Shown: positions 47,181-59,919, counted from the first letter of the stretch. The stretch is 64,000 nt of DNA from Salticus scenicus (GCA_963930645.1 OZ005655.1:132707626-132771625); one strand, 5' to 3'. Notes: generated by a model not told the origin, from the letters alone. Translations and numbers: made by a program.

Positions 47181-47191
<11 letters not shown>
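46290..47191. mobile_element. ~900-bp element with perfect 47-bp terminal inverted repeats
   Basis: ATATGAAATTATAATATATG through ...AAAGTTGAAAAT (46290-46336) is repeated exactly in inverse at 47145-47191. The right side abuts (TA)n. Inside is the 73-codon frame 46410-46631 and otherwise AT-rich DNA. Class unknown; the repeats could also be terminal repeats of the neighbouring Penelope-like sequence. Confidence 0.65.
46410..46631 (+). CDS. Unrecognised 73-aa ORF
   Basis: Alpha-helix-prone, rich in Ile/Asn/Lys/Tyr, ending EKYLKHLKYK then TGA. The first codon is not ATG (GTG-type), so the true start is uncertain. No domain recognised. It sits between 47-bp inverted repeats and upstream of a Penelope fragment, and could be a leftover of either or a chance frame. 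Confidence 0.25.
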   Translation: MIKLIHWSSNISKLIYRNIILNYLNRNKRLISNYHDIIKDIQDFFNRAIENDYPIDFLHDYIAEKYLKHLKYK

Positions 47192-47227
<36 letters not shown>

Positions 47228-47234
47228 CAACTAT

Positions 47235-47510
47235 AACTCTGTTTCAAGATCCACGGCTAACAGTAATGATCTTACATTATGTAAATGCAGCGATCCTTCA
47301 TTTGAAAAATTTGTTCACAGAGTGCATGGTCATGTACTTACTGGTAACATGCATATAGTTAATGATAGTAATCTCAGAAAATTTATGGAATATGGAACTA
47401 AATTTCGACTTCCCTCTAAAACCAATATTTCTCAAATTATCAAACAGTTTACTTATGATCTGGATTTGTTTATATGTATAAAATTTCTATTAAATACAAT
47501 AAAACTTTAG
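47235..47510 (+). pseudogene. Penelope-like N-terminal fragment
   Basis: An in-frame stretch from about 47238 reads CKCSDPSFEKF then HGHVLTGNMHIVNDSNLRKF and GTKFRLPS. The order HGHV.TG..I..N..LR....G..FR.P is the conserved block upstream of the RT in Penelope-like elements. Stops after IKL, and no RT core follows (a little possible homology to 47700). A fragment. Confidence 0.65.
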
Positions 47511-48281
47511 CATTTTACTGTATTTAATAGAAATATATAGATTTACTAACGATAGATAGTATATATATAGTAACGTTGATAGATATACTAACATTTTTCA
47601 TCTTTATTTAAAAGTGTTAAAAAGCGAAAATACATTTAAAACTGATGAAAAATTTACTTATCTTTATTTTTTTCTTACTAAACTTCCTTACATTATTCCT
47701 ATTAAACTACTGAATTCTGTTCAAAATATGAAGTCGTCCCAAAAATAAAAATAAATAAATAAATAAATAAAAATAAAAACAAGTAAAATAATAAACTTTG
47801 TTTCTTTTGTAATCGTTTTCAGCGTATCATGTCTTTTTCATTTTCCTGTCTAGCACAGTAAAAACTGTTTCCAATAAAAAAGAGGATTTTGACAGTTTTG
47901 CACCAAAATGTGTGATAAACATGCCAAAACAAACTGTTTTCATGTCAAAGCCGTTGAGTTTAGGTCATACTTATGTTGAAGTAGGGTAAAACATTTCAGT
48001 TATAAAAAGAATTAAAAACTTTTTATGATAATCTTATGACAGATTTTGCTAAGATATACATCGGTTGGTGCAATATGTAACTATTTTTTGATTTTGACAA
48101 ATATTTTTGATTTTTGAATTTTGATTTTTTTTTTTTTTTTTCAAAGCAAAACGAAATTTACTTAAGTGAATAACTATTTTAAATAAAGATAAATTTTTGT
48201 TTCTTCATTTGCCAACCTTATTAAATGGAGGGAAAATGTTGATCAATACTTCCATGTCAAGAACTGTCAAAATAGAAATTG

Positions 48282-48284
<3 letters not shown>
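47511..48284. other. Gene-less AT-rich stretch
   Basis: (AAAT)n at 47740-47780. Possibly decayed Penelope sequence but no motif can be read. Confidence 0.4.
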
Positions 48285-48370
<86 letters not shown>

Positions 48371-48374
48371 GAAC

Positions 48375-48409
<35 letters not shown>
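48285..48409. repeat. (GA)n microsatellite then poly-T
   Basis: GA repeat of about 84 bp (48285-48368) followed by about 27 T. The frames over it are artefacts. Confidence 0.95.
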
Positions 48410-48589
48410 GCCGATCCTTATCAATTGCGCCATCTATATTAATAAAATCAGAGTTTTGTCTGTAAATTTGTCGGAATCAAAAAATTTTGCGATATCTTCA
48501 CGTTTCACACCCCATGAAAGACGAAAATGACTTCAGAACATTTTGCCTGTGTGTGTGTGCGTGCGTGTGTATGTCGCTTTTTTTCCCGG

Positions 48590-49340
48590 GTATCACTCGA
48601 GAACGGCCGGATGGAATTCAACGGTGCTTGGCAGAAACTCAGATCTTCACCCAACTTAAAATTATATCAATCAATTTTTCAGAAATTCCCCCCCCCCCGT
48701 TCCCCCCTGGGTGGCAAAAGACAAAAACACGTTTGTCCCGGCATCACTTGAGAACGGCTGGACGGAATTCAACGGTGCTTGGCAGGAATTTAGGTCTTTA
48801 CCCAACTTAAAATTATATCTATCAACTTTTCCGAAATCCCCCCCGCGTTTCCCCCTGGGGGGGCAAAATACAAAAACACGTTTGTCCGGGCATCACTTGA
48901 GAAAAGCTGGACTGAATTCAACAGCGCTTGGCTAAAACTTAGATCTTTATTCAACTTAAAATTATATCTATCAACCTTTCAGAAAATCCCCTCCGTTCTC
49001 CCCTGGGGGGGGCAAAAGACAAACACACGTTTGTCCGGGCATCACTTTAGAACAGTTGGGCTGAATTCAACAGCGCTTGGCAGAAACTTAGATTATTATC
49101 CAACTTAAAACTATATGTATTAACTTTTCAGAAATCCCCCCCCCCCCCGTTCCCCTCCCCCTGGGGGCAAAAGACAAAAGCACGTTTGTCCGGGTATCAC
49201 TTGAGAATGGCTGGACGGAATTCAACGGCGCTTCAAAGGAATGTAGGTCTTTGCTCAACTTAAAATTATAGCTATCAAATTTTCCGAAATTCCCCCCCCC
49301 CGTTCCCCCCTGCGGGAGAAAATGTCAAAAATACGTTTGT
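48590..49340 (+). repeat. ~150-bp satellite-like array, five units
   Basis: ATCACT(T/C)GAGAACGGCTGG starts at about 48592, 48743, 48892, 49041 and 49196 (periods 151, 149, 149, 155). Each unit has GGAATTCAACGG.GCTTGG, ACTTAAAATTATATCTATCA and a C-run/G-run block (CCCCCGTTCCCCCCTGGGGG). Confidence 0.92.
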
Positions 49341-50320
49341 AAGAATAACTCGGCTCCTAATTACTTCAGAATAAAGAAATTCCACATAGGGAAACTAGAC
49401 ATGAATACAAATAAAGCATTATCTGCGATTTAGGAATTTTCGATTTTTAAAGGAAGGAAGGGAGAAAATCGATTTTTGGCGGGAAATTTTGAAAATTCCT
49501 GATTTGAGTCGAACTCTACCAAAAATGGAATAAAGATGTTGAAAACAGGCTATGCGACTTTCTTAGGATATTTCCTAAAACACATTTTTGATTTTTGTGA
49601 TCTGCCATTTTTTTTCTTTGGGGGGGGGGGGGGGTATGCGTTACAAAGGGCAAAATTCGAGACACCCTTTTTAGCGCTAAATTTGCCCTGGGAAATTTAT
49701 GAGAGCTGCGGTCACGAAGTTTGGTGCTTGGATTGTTTATATGCATCCGGCATCTAAGCAAACGGGATTTATCGAAATACACCTTTCCCCCAGAGGGACA
49801 GGAAGCAAAAAAAAAAAAAAAAAAAAACGTTTGTAAGCATAACTCGGCCCCAAATTACTTCATGGTGAAGAAATTGCACATGATGAGACTAGAACATTAT
49901 GTACGATTTGAGAATTCATGATTCTTAAAGGAGAGAGTCGAAAAATCGTTTTTCGAGGGGGAAATTTTAGAAATTCCGGATTTTTTTAGTAGAACTCTAC
50001 TAAAGATGTTACAAAGGTATTGAAAATAGCCGTGTGTCTTCTTTAGAATATTTTCAAAAACGCATTTTCATTTTTTTTTTTTCTTTTTTGGGATCTTCGA
50101 TTTTTTTTGTTTTTGAAGGGGAGGGGGAGTTGCAAATTCAAGACCTCCTCCCCCCCCCCCCCTTTAGCGCTAAGTTTGTCTTGGGAAATCTATGGGATCT
50201 GCGGTCACGAAATTTGGTGCGCAAATTGTTTATACGTATCCGACACTTATTGTAACGAGATTTTACGAAATTCACCCACTTACCCCCTTGGTATAGTGGG
50301 AGGGGGGGGGCAATAAACAC
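49335..50320 (+). repeat. ~494-bp tandem dimer
   Basis: GTTTGTAAG.ATAACTCGG starts at 49335 and 49829. Both units contain AAATCG.TTTT, TCGAACTCTAC-like, TTTAGCGCTAA.TTTG.C.TGGGAAAT and a long G or C run. The second unit ends at about 50320. The ~60-90-codon frames here are repeat-derived. Confidence 0.88.
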
Positions 50321-50635
50321 GTTATTCTGTTTGAATTTGCATTACATTATCTTAGAATGATAAGTGGGTTTTGGTGTGTGGATGTTGATTAGGTGTACGC
50401 ATTATGTACTTTGGTGAGATTTCGCAAAACTTCTAACTTAGTCCTCGGGGAAGAATAAGTAAGAAGCGGGGAAGTTGCTGCCGAAGGCAGTGTGGACCCG
50501 GAATCCCTCATTTTGCGAGCGGGAAAAACCTCTAGGGAATACAGAGTAAATTTTAACTTAGGTTATTAATAATGATATGGAATTTTGACAACTCATTTAA
50601 GTATAGTGCTCAGCGAAGCGGGCAAAGCCTGCTAG

Positions 50636-53600
50636 TTATTAGTTATATGTCTTGCTTACAAAGTATAATTGTTGTTCCCGATATTATCTTTATTGGCATA
50701 ATTGCTATGGAATTGAATATGGAAGGGGAAATTAAATTGATCAAATTTAATATTATTTTGCAATGTCGTATATGCATATACAGTAACACTTTAGACATTA
50801 AAAAATTAAAATAATTATACTTAAGTAGAAACTACAGTTATGATGTGTAATAATTATAATAGCCTTTAACTGTAAATTTTTACATTGCTATTTTTATTTA
50901 TGGATATCTAGAATAAGGGACCAAAGCCCCTGTAGTATTTGATTACTGGAAACTGGAAAGAATCCAGCGCAATGTTGTCTAGTTCTTATTAAAAAAAAAG
51001 TCAAAAAATTGTCTAAAATTCATTGAGCTTTACTTAAAGTTAAATGATTTAAAAGTGATTAAGGGCTTGTCTTCAGTGTTTACCCACTAAAAACAATCTG
51101 AATATATTCTTGAGAAAATAGTATTTTCTTAAGACATTTGTGAAGAGGTTTTATTGTCCGTGAAATTAGTGGAACCAATATGAAGTACATTGCTTACCAA
51201 ACTACCCAGGCTGGAAGTCCATAGATCCTTTTAAAAGAGAGTGCCACTTGACAAAAATAACATCAGTCATTTCAAATAAAATAGTTTTTTATTTTTATGC
51301 TAAAAAGATGAACAATCAAGTAAGCACTTGCACGGTTCTCGTAGAATTCTATAGGTTAGAGAGAGAGGGAGAGCAAACGTGGGCAGATGTTTCTAAAACC
51401 AGTAAACAAGAGATACTGACTGTTAGAAAGCAAAAGGTGTACTCCATTGCATTCGCCAATTCAAACCCGAAATTAATAAACCAATGCCAAATAAAGCGCC
51501 AAAAGAATGTTCTAATTGGCTAATTTAAAAATTTCATCCGTTATTCAAAAGACAAAGCCAAGCTTGGCAACATAAATTATACCAAAGTAATTATTTTTTA
51601 TCGGCGCCACCAATATATCATTAAGAATTAATTTGTTCTTTTTTTTTATTTTATTATTATTATTAAAAGAAACGAATCCACATCTGTTGACGCCAATAAG
51701 ACTGAACTAAGCTATTATGAAAGCATAAATCACTGGAAATGAAATAAATTTTGCAACTTCTGTTTATATTATAAAGTAATTTAGACAAATAAATTATTTT
51801 CTATCTATAATTAAATGAGATATTGAACATACCGTTGATGAAAAGGGGGAAATGTATCTATCTACAAACGAATAAGTCCCCTAGTAAAAATACAAATTAA
51901 ATTAAATAGAGATTGCCTTTTATAATAGAATGAATTGAATTCAGAGGATATTACAGAATAAAGTGTTCTTTTTATTGGAATAAATTAAATTAGATTTTAT
52001 ATGTTAAATGAATGAATTAATTTTATAACTATTCTTAATAAATCGACTTTTTTATTTAAAATTATAAATTGAATTATTTAGAAAGAAATTAAATATTTAA
52101 AAAAACATGTGTGTGAACTTGTTCTCACAACATTCTTCAAATATTTTAAAATATTTTGAAAATTTATCTTTTTCTGTAACATATCTTCAAAAATTTTGAA
52201 GACATTATAAAGAAATTTTGTGAAATTTCTTAAGAATGGGCCAAATAAGATATTCTGCAGATTTTCTGTAAAACTATCTGCAGAATATCTTGAGATTATT
52301 TTTAGTGGTTTTCACTCGTTCATTTTAGCCTTACACTGAGAAAAAATGTATACCGTCTTCATCTAGAACGAATAAATAGTCATTTTCTCAATCCATAATC
52401 TAAAAATGTTGATTTTCGAGGTAAGCGTAAAAAGTACGCAAATAATCTGAATAAACGAAAGGATCGAGTATTTCTAGTCTATACTTTTCTAGAAGATGAA
52501 ACAGTATTATGAATATTATGATTTCTTTGTGTTTCGAGAAATTATCGCTTGAATTTCTAGAATTTGGTCATAAAACAAAAGTCTAGTTACTAAAACTCAC
52601 CTCTTGTGTTTGCATTTATTTTCAGAGATTTCACCACTATAGGAAAACGTTCTAGAATCCTAATAGTGGATTTTAGAATTCGATAGCCAAGGGAACGTGA
52701 ATTTATAAGGATGATATGGAACTATTTTTACTAGCGCCACAATTTACTTTTTAGTTGTTAGTTACAGCATTTTTTTCAGTATAATGGAATGTTACTTTTG
52801 AAGTGAAAGGTGTTAAAACTTTTTATAGAAATGTTGCATAATGAAATATTACAATAAAACATATTACATACTCTCATAGCAACCTATAATAATATCTTGT
52901 TTCATTCACAAGAACAATTAAAAGTATATGATCAAATAACGAAAAACAATAAAGACAGAATTTTTTAAAAACTTAACATTAATGAGTAAAAATAAAATTA
53001 TTGAACGTGTTAACGTTACAAAGCACAAAATCGGAAAAAACTATAAGTTAAGCTAATGAAATATCTGTCAAGTTTGACAAAAAAAACAATAATAAAATGT
53101 CTCAGTTTCACAAGTTATGTTTTAATAATAAAACAGTTTGCTAGACAGGTGATATTTAAGGTGATGTATCACTTTACTACAATGAAATACTTATTTGACA
53201 ATAACAATAATAAGAACATTTTATTATATAATTTCTCATAAATGTATTGTAAATTATTGCAGCAGTACATTTTAGAAAATTGTACACAAATTGGAAAATA
53301 AACAATAAAATTAAAATTTTCATTAAAATTTAATTTCTTAAAAAATTTAATCAGTAAAATAATGTTTAATCAAAAATAATTTTTGTTTCTTTCTTTTTTC
53401 TTTGTTTCTTTCTTTCTTTTTTTTTTTTTTTTTTTTGAGCACGAGATTTGGAAATACATAAAAATAAAATACAATAAAAGAAAAAATAAAAATAAAATAA
53501 AATAAAAACAAGTAGATAAAAAAAAAAAAAATGTCTTTAAATAAAAATGGTCAAAAATTATAATCCGAGATTTCCGAATTTAATATGTATTATGATTGCA

Positions 53601-53830
53601 AACACATTTTGAAAGAAAGAAAATATAATGGCATACAAACTATTTATTTTTTGCTTGAGAAAATTTATATTTTCAAATTTATTTTATTTAAGTATAAAAA
53701 TTATTGCCCGGAATTAATATCACCAACCGAATTTTTTAAGCACAATATAAACATTTCTTTATAAAACACCTGGTACTCTATTATTTAGATCGAATTTAAC
53801 AATCGAACAATTTTTTATCACTGGCATTAA

Positions 53831-53886
<56 letters not shown>

Positions 53887-54322
53887 TAAATAAATAAAAA
53901 TAACGTTGAGTTATAAATACAGTTTATTTATTTGATTAATCTTTAGACTGAAAACACAGCTATAGTTAAAAACAAAAACAAAATAACAAACATAGAATAA
54001 ACTTGGAAAAACACAAAAGCGCATGCATTAAAAACTTTCGATTCAAGAAAATTTTTTTCAAAGATAATATTTTCAACCTTTGAAGAGTAAAAGCATAAAA
54101 TTTCTTCTTGAAACTTTCATAAAAATTGAAAATAGAAATTTGTTTTTCGATTTACATTTGTATTAAAAAAAAAAAAATGTATATATTTTTCTATTTGAAA
54201 TTTTATTCTTGGACTTTTTTCTACTTTTCGAATTAAACAAAAATATTTCGGAAGAGAAAATTACAGCCATAGTTAGTAACTTTCTCCAGAAATTTTCAAA
54301 ATCATGTTCTTGTTTAACCTAC

Positions 54323-54353
<31 letters not shown>

Positions 54354-55809
54354 TGATAAAATTGTTTTTTGTATGATAAACAAAAATTACCGCTAAAAAC
54401 TGAGTTTCTTTTAAAGTTAATTTCATTTGTGAAAAACTAGACATCAGACAGCACTCTTGTCGAATTTTAAATACGAAATATTAAATTCATCTTAAGGAAT
54501 TTTAAGGAACCGATATATCTGCATGTGTTGTTTAAAAACAATACAAGTACTTTATTTAAATACAAATGTATTATGCTAAATAAAGTAAAAATGTAGTGGG
54601 ACAGACATGACAAAAAACAGATATATAATCAAAGACTCACCCCTCAATTGCTCTAAATTGAGACACATTTGCAGTTCAGAGATTTTAATTTATACAAACA
54701 GAACTTTCGTCTGATATCAAATGTAAAAAAAAAGTTTTAAAATTTAAATAAATAAATATATACAAAAATTATATAATAGCGTAACATACATGACATGCGT
54801 AAAAATTTAGAATTTTTTGTTTATTTACTTTTAAGTTTTCCTTTTCAATTAATAAGCTACAATTTTTAACATAATGATATATTAATTTATATGTTTTGTT
54901 TGTTTTATGTGAAAAAAATGAGTTAATGAAAAATATAAAATTGTCTTTTGGTGCAATTTGCATGAAATTAAACTGAGTCGAAATTATTATTGTTTTCTAA
55001 TGTAATTTTATTATAATTGTTGACATGGTGTAAGTTTTATTTACAGGTGGTTAATATTACTACAACGCGTTTAAATTACAGGCTACTTGTTAATTTTACA
55101 GGTAGTTAAAATTAAACTGACGATACTTAGAAAACGCAAATGTAAACGCGTTTTGCAATAAAAACTACTTATGCGCATTCATTCTTGTCTAGTGAGCACA
55201 TCTTTGGTGCGACATTAAATCCACTCAACCTCAGCCTCAAATTCATGCTTTTGTACAGCATGTGCATCGCTTGTACACTGTGCACAAATGATTCATTGTA
55301 ATGAGAGGAATCGCTTTTATCACAGCTGTCGGTCTCCGAGCACAGCCAATGTAACTTTTATCAAATTATACGAATTCTTAGAGGGGGTGATTAAGGATTA
55401 ATAACTGTTTAATTGGTTGGTTGGGTTTTTACGTCACACTAGTGCTGCGCAATACTGTTTAATTGTTTCTAACCAAAGTGTTTTTAGTAGTACTTAAATT
55501 CTAATTATAATAATTTGAAAAGGTGTATTAATTATTATTTCAAAATTTTATTAGAAAACTATAACTGATATAATAAATAGATAAAAAATTAGATAGCTTT
55601 CAAGATAAGATATGTTATTTATTTTCATCCATATATGTGTATATTTGGTATTTTTTGTTAAATATATAGAGAGATATACACAGAGAGAGCGTTTGGCTTG
55701 TGGTAGAAAACCAGGAAAGATCCGCTATGTACGATGATAAAATGAAACAGATCAAGCAAATGATTTCTCCGAAATTTTAATTTCAATATTTTCTTAAACC
55801 TAAAATATT

Positions 55810-55848
<39 letters not shown>
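50636..55848. other. Long AT-rich stretch without recognisable genes
   Basis: Poly-T (53410-53436), (AAT)n at 53826-53882, poly-A (54318-54350). A possible MITE spans 52333-52783 (CACTGAGAAAAAATGTATA against the complement of TTTTTTTCAGTATAAT). The 91-codon frame 51248-51523 has no recognised domain. 55421-55455 repeats the ACGTC.CACTAGTGCTGCGC motif of 41167-41186. Confidence 0.45.
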
Positions 55849-55851
<3 letters not shown>

Positions 55852-58561
55852 GGTGAGTTTGACATAATCTGCCAAACGAAAGGAGCTGATAGAACAGCTC
55901 ATGGGAAGCATAAAACACCATAGAAACCCTGTCCTATCTCTAACCGTTTCCGAGTTATGGTAGATAGAAGAAAAATCTGTTTTTTTTTCCATCCCGTCTG
56001 AAATAACCCAAATTTGTCAGCTTTCTGGAAGACTTACACGCAAAATAAGCACATATTTGGAAAGAGCAGAAGACATCCTATCGAGTGACACCATTTACAT
56101 CAAAATACCTTAATTTGACGGCGAGCTATAAGCGCTCAAACATTGGCGAAGTTTAAAAACGAGTTGTCACCAAATTCTTTAACCGGCAATTCTGCAAACA
56201 CCGTTCAAGCTACAATCGGTCAAATTTACCAAAAACGTCTCCATTCCACAAGCTTTAGAAAGAGCTCACAATAAACCATATCGGTATTCTAGTTCTGGAG
56301 AAATATAGCCTTTTGTTTGAAATACATGATTGAAAACGGCGTTTGTCGAAATTCAGCAAACGAAACGATGGTGAGTAAATGGAACGTATGCAAATTCGTG
56401 ACTATCTGCATATGGACTCATAGTGATATGCAGATGTATTCTAACCTTCCTATGCGCGCATCCCACTCGCGGGTACAAAAGGCGAGTCAATCTGTAGCAG
56501 CTCATTAGCTCGTCAGCTTCTTTTACGTTTTATGCTGCTTATTGCTTTAGTCTTTCTGGACTTTGCTTGAGCTCGGCCGATTCTTTTCACGCTGCTCTCA
56601 CGTCTACTTGCTTAGTTCATACTTGGTATGTTTTCCTACATTGGTACGAATCAACCAAGTTGGTTCTTATTCCGTAGCACTTTTTTTCTTTTACTTTTGT
56701 AAATTAATATTGAAAATTTGTCCCTTTTTATTTACCCTTCTGAATTTTATTTTCAATTGAAGTCATCACAGGGATTAAATTGGCGTACTTTCCAACCTGT
56801 AAACAGATATGCCTAGTTTTACAAATGAAGAGCACGCGGATATGCATTTTGTGTATGGATTTTGCAATGGTAGCTCTCGGAGAGCCGAAGAAGAGTACGT
56901 CTACGTTATCCACATCGTCATGCGCCCAGCCGTGCTGTATTTGGCGCAGAGGAGTCCGTACTCGACCGAGTGGAGAGAAAGCCAAATATGAGTTCATGCA
57001 TACTTGCGAGAGAAGGTGGAATCTCCCAAAGTAAAGTGATGAATGTTTTGCGCAAAATCCATCCATACCACTTCACACCAGTACAAGAATTACGGCGCTC
57101 AGATTTCCAAAAGCGGGTAACATTCTGCCGCTGGCTTTTAGAGCGAAATATTGAGGAACACTATTTCCTTAGAACGATACTGTGGACAGATGAGTCACTT
57201 TTCACTCGGGATGGTATGTTAAATTTACAAAACTGGCATCATTACGCTCAACAAAATCCATTTGTGACACGAAACTCATCGTTCCAGACGCGATTCAGCT
57301 TAAATGTTTGGCTTGGAGTGATTGGCGATCGCTTGATAGGTCCGCATGTGTTCCAAGATCATCTGACAAGCAATACATATTTGGAGTTTCTGGAACATCA
57401 TCTTCCAGGATTACTTGATGTCATTCTTGTACCCCAACGAGCGGAAATCATTTTCTAACACGATGAGGCCCCTGCACATTCTTCCAATGCCGTTCGGAAC
57501 TTCTTGACTCAGCAGTATCCGCGATGGATTGGTCGTAATGGACGAATTCCTTGGCCACCTAGATCGCCAGATCTCACTCCATTGGACTTCTATGTTTGGG
57601 TTTTCCTGAAGCAAGACGTTTACCGCACAGAAGTTGCCAGTTTTCAAGATTTAAGCAGCCAGCTCGATGATAAAATAATAAAATTGAGGAATGAGCATTC
57701 GCTAAGAGCTACTGTGGTTTCCGTTCGCAAGCGGGCAAGGGGATGTATCAGGTGTGGGGGTAACCAATTTCAGCAGTGGCACTAAATTTCACACATCCTT
57801 TCGAATGCATATGTTCTTTAATCATAAACGTGAGATACGTCTTTTTTTTTTTTTTTTTTTTTTTTTTTTGCCATATTCCTTTGTGAAAGACGTAAGAAAC
57901 GTCATACTTCTTTTGTTTCCATTCCATTGTATTTGTAAACTTAATACAACTGCTACTTTTCTTGTTTGTCTTTAAAACTTTCTTTTTTGCATCTGGCAAA
58001 ACAGCGGGCTGAAGTCGGACATGAAATCAAGGACGACCATGGCACCCCGTGAGTCTCCTTCTCGACGAACGTCGAGTTCAGTGATGAATGCATTTCAAAC
58101 AAAAGACTAAATTTTTCCTGAACTCGAACACCGATATGGTTTATTGTAGGCTCATTCTAAAGCTTGTGGAATGGAGACGTTTTTGGTAAATTTGACCGAT
58201 TGTTGCTTGAACGGTGTTTGCAGAATTGGCGGTTAAAGAATTTGGTGACAACTCGATTTTAAACTTCGCCAATGTTTGAGCGCTTGTAGTTCGCCGTCAG
58301 ATTAAGGTATCTTGATATAAATGGTGTCACCCGATAGGATGTTTTCTGCTCTTTCCAAATATGTGCTTATTTTGCGTGTAAGTCTTTCAGAAAGCTGACA
58401 AATTTGGGTTTTTTCAGACGGTATGGAAAAAAACTGATTTTTCTTCTATCTACCATAACTCGGAAACGGTTAGAGATAGGACAGGGTGTCTATGGTATTT
58501 TATGCTCTCCATGGGCTGTTCTATCACCTCCTTTCGTTTGGTAGATTATGTCAAACTCACC

Positions 58562-58564
<3 letters not shown>
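55849..58564 (+). mobile_element. Tc1/mariner-superfamily transposon with ~500-bp TIRs
   Basis: Left end CAGGGTGAGTTTGACATAAT (55849) and its exact complement at 58545-58564, inside (TA)n on both sides. Complementarity continues about 500 bp (55849-56350 against 58063-58564) with scattered differences, e.g. GTTCAAGC.ACAATCGGTCAA. The transposase gene lies between. Length 2.7 kb. Confidence 0.92.
56809..57784 (+). pseudogene. Transposase, IS630/Tc1/mariner superfamily with DUF4817-like HTH
   Basis: ATG at 56810-56812. The N-terminal block FTNEEHADMHFVYGFCNG matches the DUF4817-type helix-turn-helix of arthropod transposases. A frameshift between about 56890 and 56970 leads into the main frame: GGISQSKV.NVLRK, then catalytic TDES (first Asp), HDEAPAH (second) and SPDLTPLDFYVW (third), ending QFQQWH and TAA near 57784. 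TAA at 57456-57458 interrupts one codon before HDEAPAH. The second and third Asp residues are separated by 40 residues, more than the 34 of classical mariner. The first exon may be preceded by an intron (AATTGAAG near 56762). Confidence 0.9.
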
Positions 58565-58608
<44 letters not shown>

Positions 58609-59519
58609 GTTCTCATTAAGATGCTTAAAAGGGTATATATATATCAATAATTGCAAGGATTAAAAGAGTTTTATCGTGAATAATTCGTAGAAAAGTGCAA
58701 AATTGCACAAAATAATTTTAAAGTATAAGTAAACTGTAATTAGGTCTTCGAAAAATATTTTGAATGTTTTTATTAGTTGCAATACAGCTTGATGTTTGGA
58801 AAATGAGCATTCTTAAACAGTTGATATTACAGTAAGTAAATGAAGTGAAATTGCGTCTACGTTCGTAAATTAAAATATATCAAAAACGTATGTCGTAAGC
58901 AGATAACATCCAGTGGAACGTTGAGGATAATTTATCAGTTTTTATCGAATTAATCCCCCTCCCTTAACAGTGAGTATCCCACCCTTACCTAGGCCCCTCG
59001 TATAGACAGTTGCCATTAATCTAAAAACAAACACCAATACATATGGAGTTATTGATAGATATACATTTTATCTTTTACACATTATTTTCATGTTAGTTAA
59101 AATAATTATTCCACTGTTTCATAAGATTATGAATACCACTGTCTACTTCATGCCTGCTGTTTTGTCCACTGCAATAATTCGTATATCAACGAAACACCCA
59201 AGGAAGAGATAAATACTTAGTCCTATGTATTATTCGATTATAAATATTCATTTCACAAGCATCTGCGGCGCACAAAGTTGAACCATTGAAAGTTGCACGG
59301 CATTAGATAATCTATGACACAACATTCATTGTTCCTGGAATATTTCTATTTGCAAAATATATACATGACTTTTAAACTAAACACCATCGTTTTCCCAGAC
59401 GCATAGCGCCAGTCTATAACAAATATTTGAAAGATATTTTTGGAAAAAAAACTTAAGAGTGAACCAATACTTTAAGATGATATCAGAGCTTCCAATTATT
59501 TTATCCTCTTCGTTTTTAC
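58565..59519. other. TA microsatellite and gene-less stretch
   Basis: (TA)n at 58565-58604, then unassigned AT-rich sequence. Confidence 0.5.
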
Positions 59520-59915
59520 CGTCTTATGTATAAGAAAAAAGTACTGGATTCAAGAAAATTTTCGATCTTCAGTTTCGATTAATTTTCTTTGCATATTATA
59601 TATATATATCATAATTATCATCGTCATCAACTTAAACTTTTACCAATCCACTGAAAGATGTATACATATATATAAGTATGTGTATTATTTAACCACATTT
59701 CTTGCGACCATGGAAGCCTCTGCGCAAGTGCGGATTGAACGAGTGCAGTGTTAAAATAGGAGTGACTGAGAGAACACAAGCGATAAGGGAACACCGAATA
59801 ACTGGATGTTTGCCAAATAACTATCTCTCGGCCAATTTTGCATCCCTCCAAATTTTTGGACACGGCCTCACTGCTAGTCGTAGGAAACGTGGTCGCACTA
59901 TATATATATATAAGA
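59520..59915. repeat. Truncated Helentron-like start (E9) and SINE-like fragment
   Basis: 59525-59590 keeps AAAGTACTGGATTCAAGAAA and TTTTCGATCTTCAG, then stops at a TA run. 59615-59730 matches 17851-17905 (CATCATCA, CCACTG, GCCTCTGCGC) with an insertion. The 74-codon frame at 59702-59926 has no recognised domain. Confidence 0.45.
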
Positions 59916-59919
59916 AAAA

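Larger units (their letters stand above)
48433..50635 (+). mobile_element. Non-autonomous Helitron, 2.2 kb, with internal tandem arrays
   Basis: 5' TCTATATTAATAAAATCAGA preceded by A (48432). 3' hairpin CGGGC-AAA-GCCTG directly before CTAG (50632-50635), followed by T. A/T target, TC start and CTAG end are canonical. No Rep/helicase. The body consists of two tandem arrays and a 3' part containing CCGAAGGCAGTGTGGACCCG. Confidence 0.88.

Noticed and set aside
48487..48935. Overlapping 70-107-aa ORFs
   Set aside because: All lie in the 150-bp satellite; proline and glycine runs come from the C/G homopolymers.
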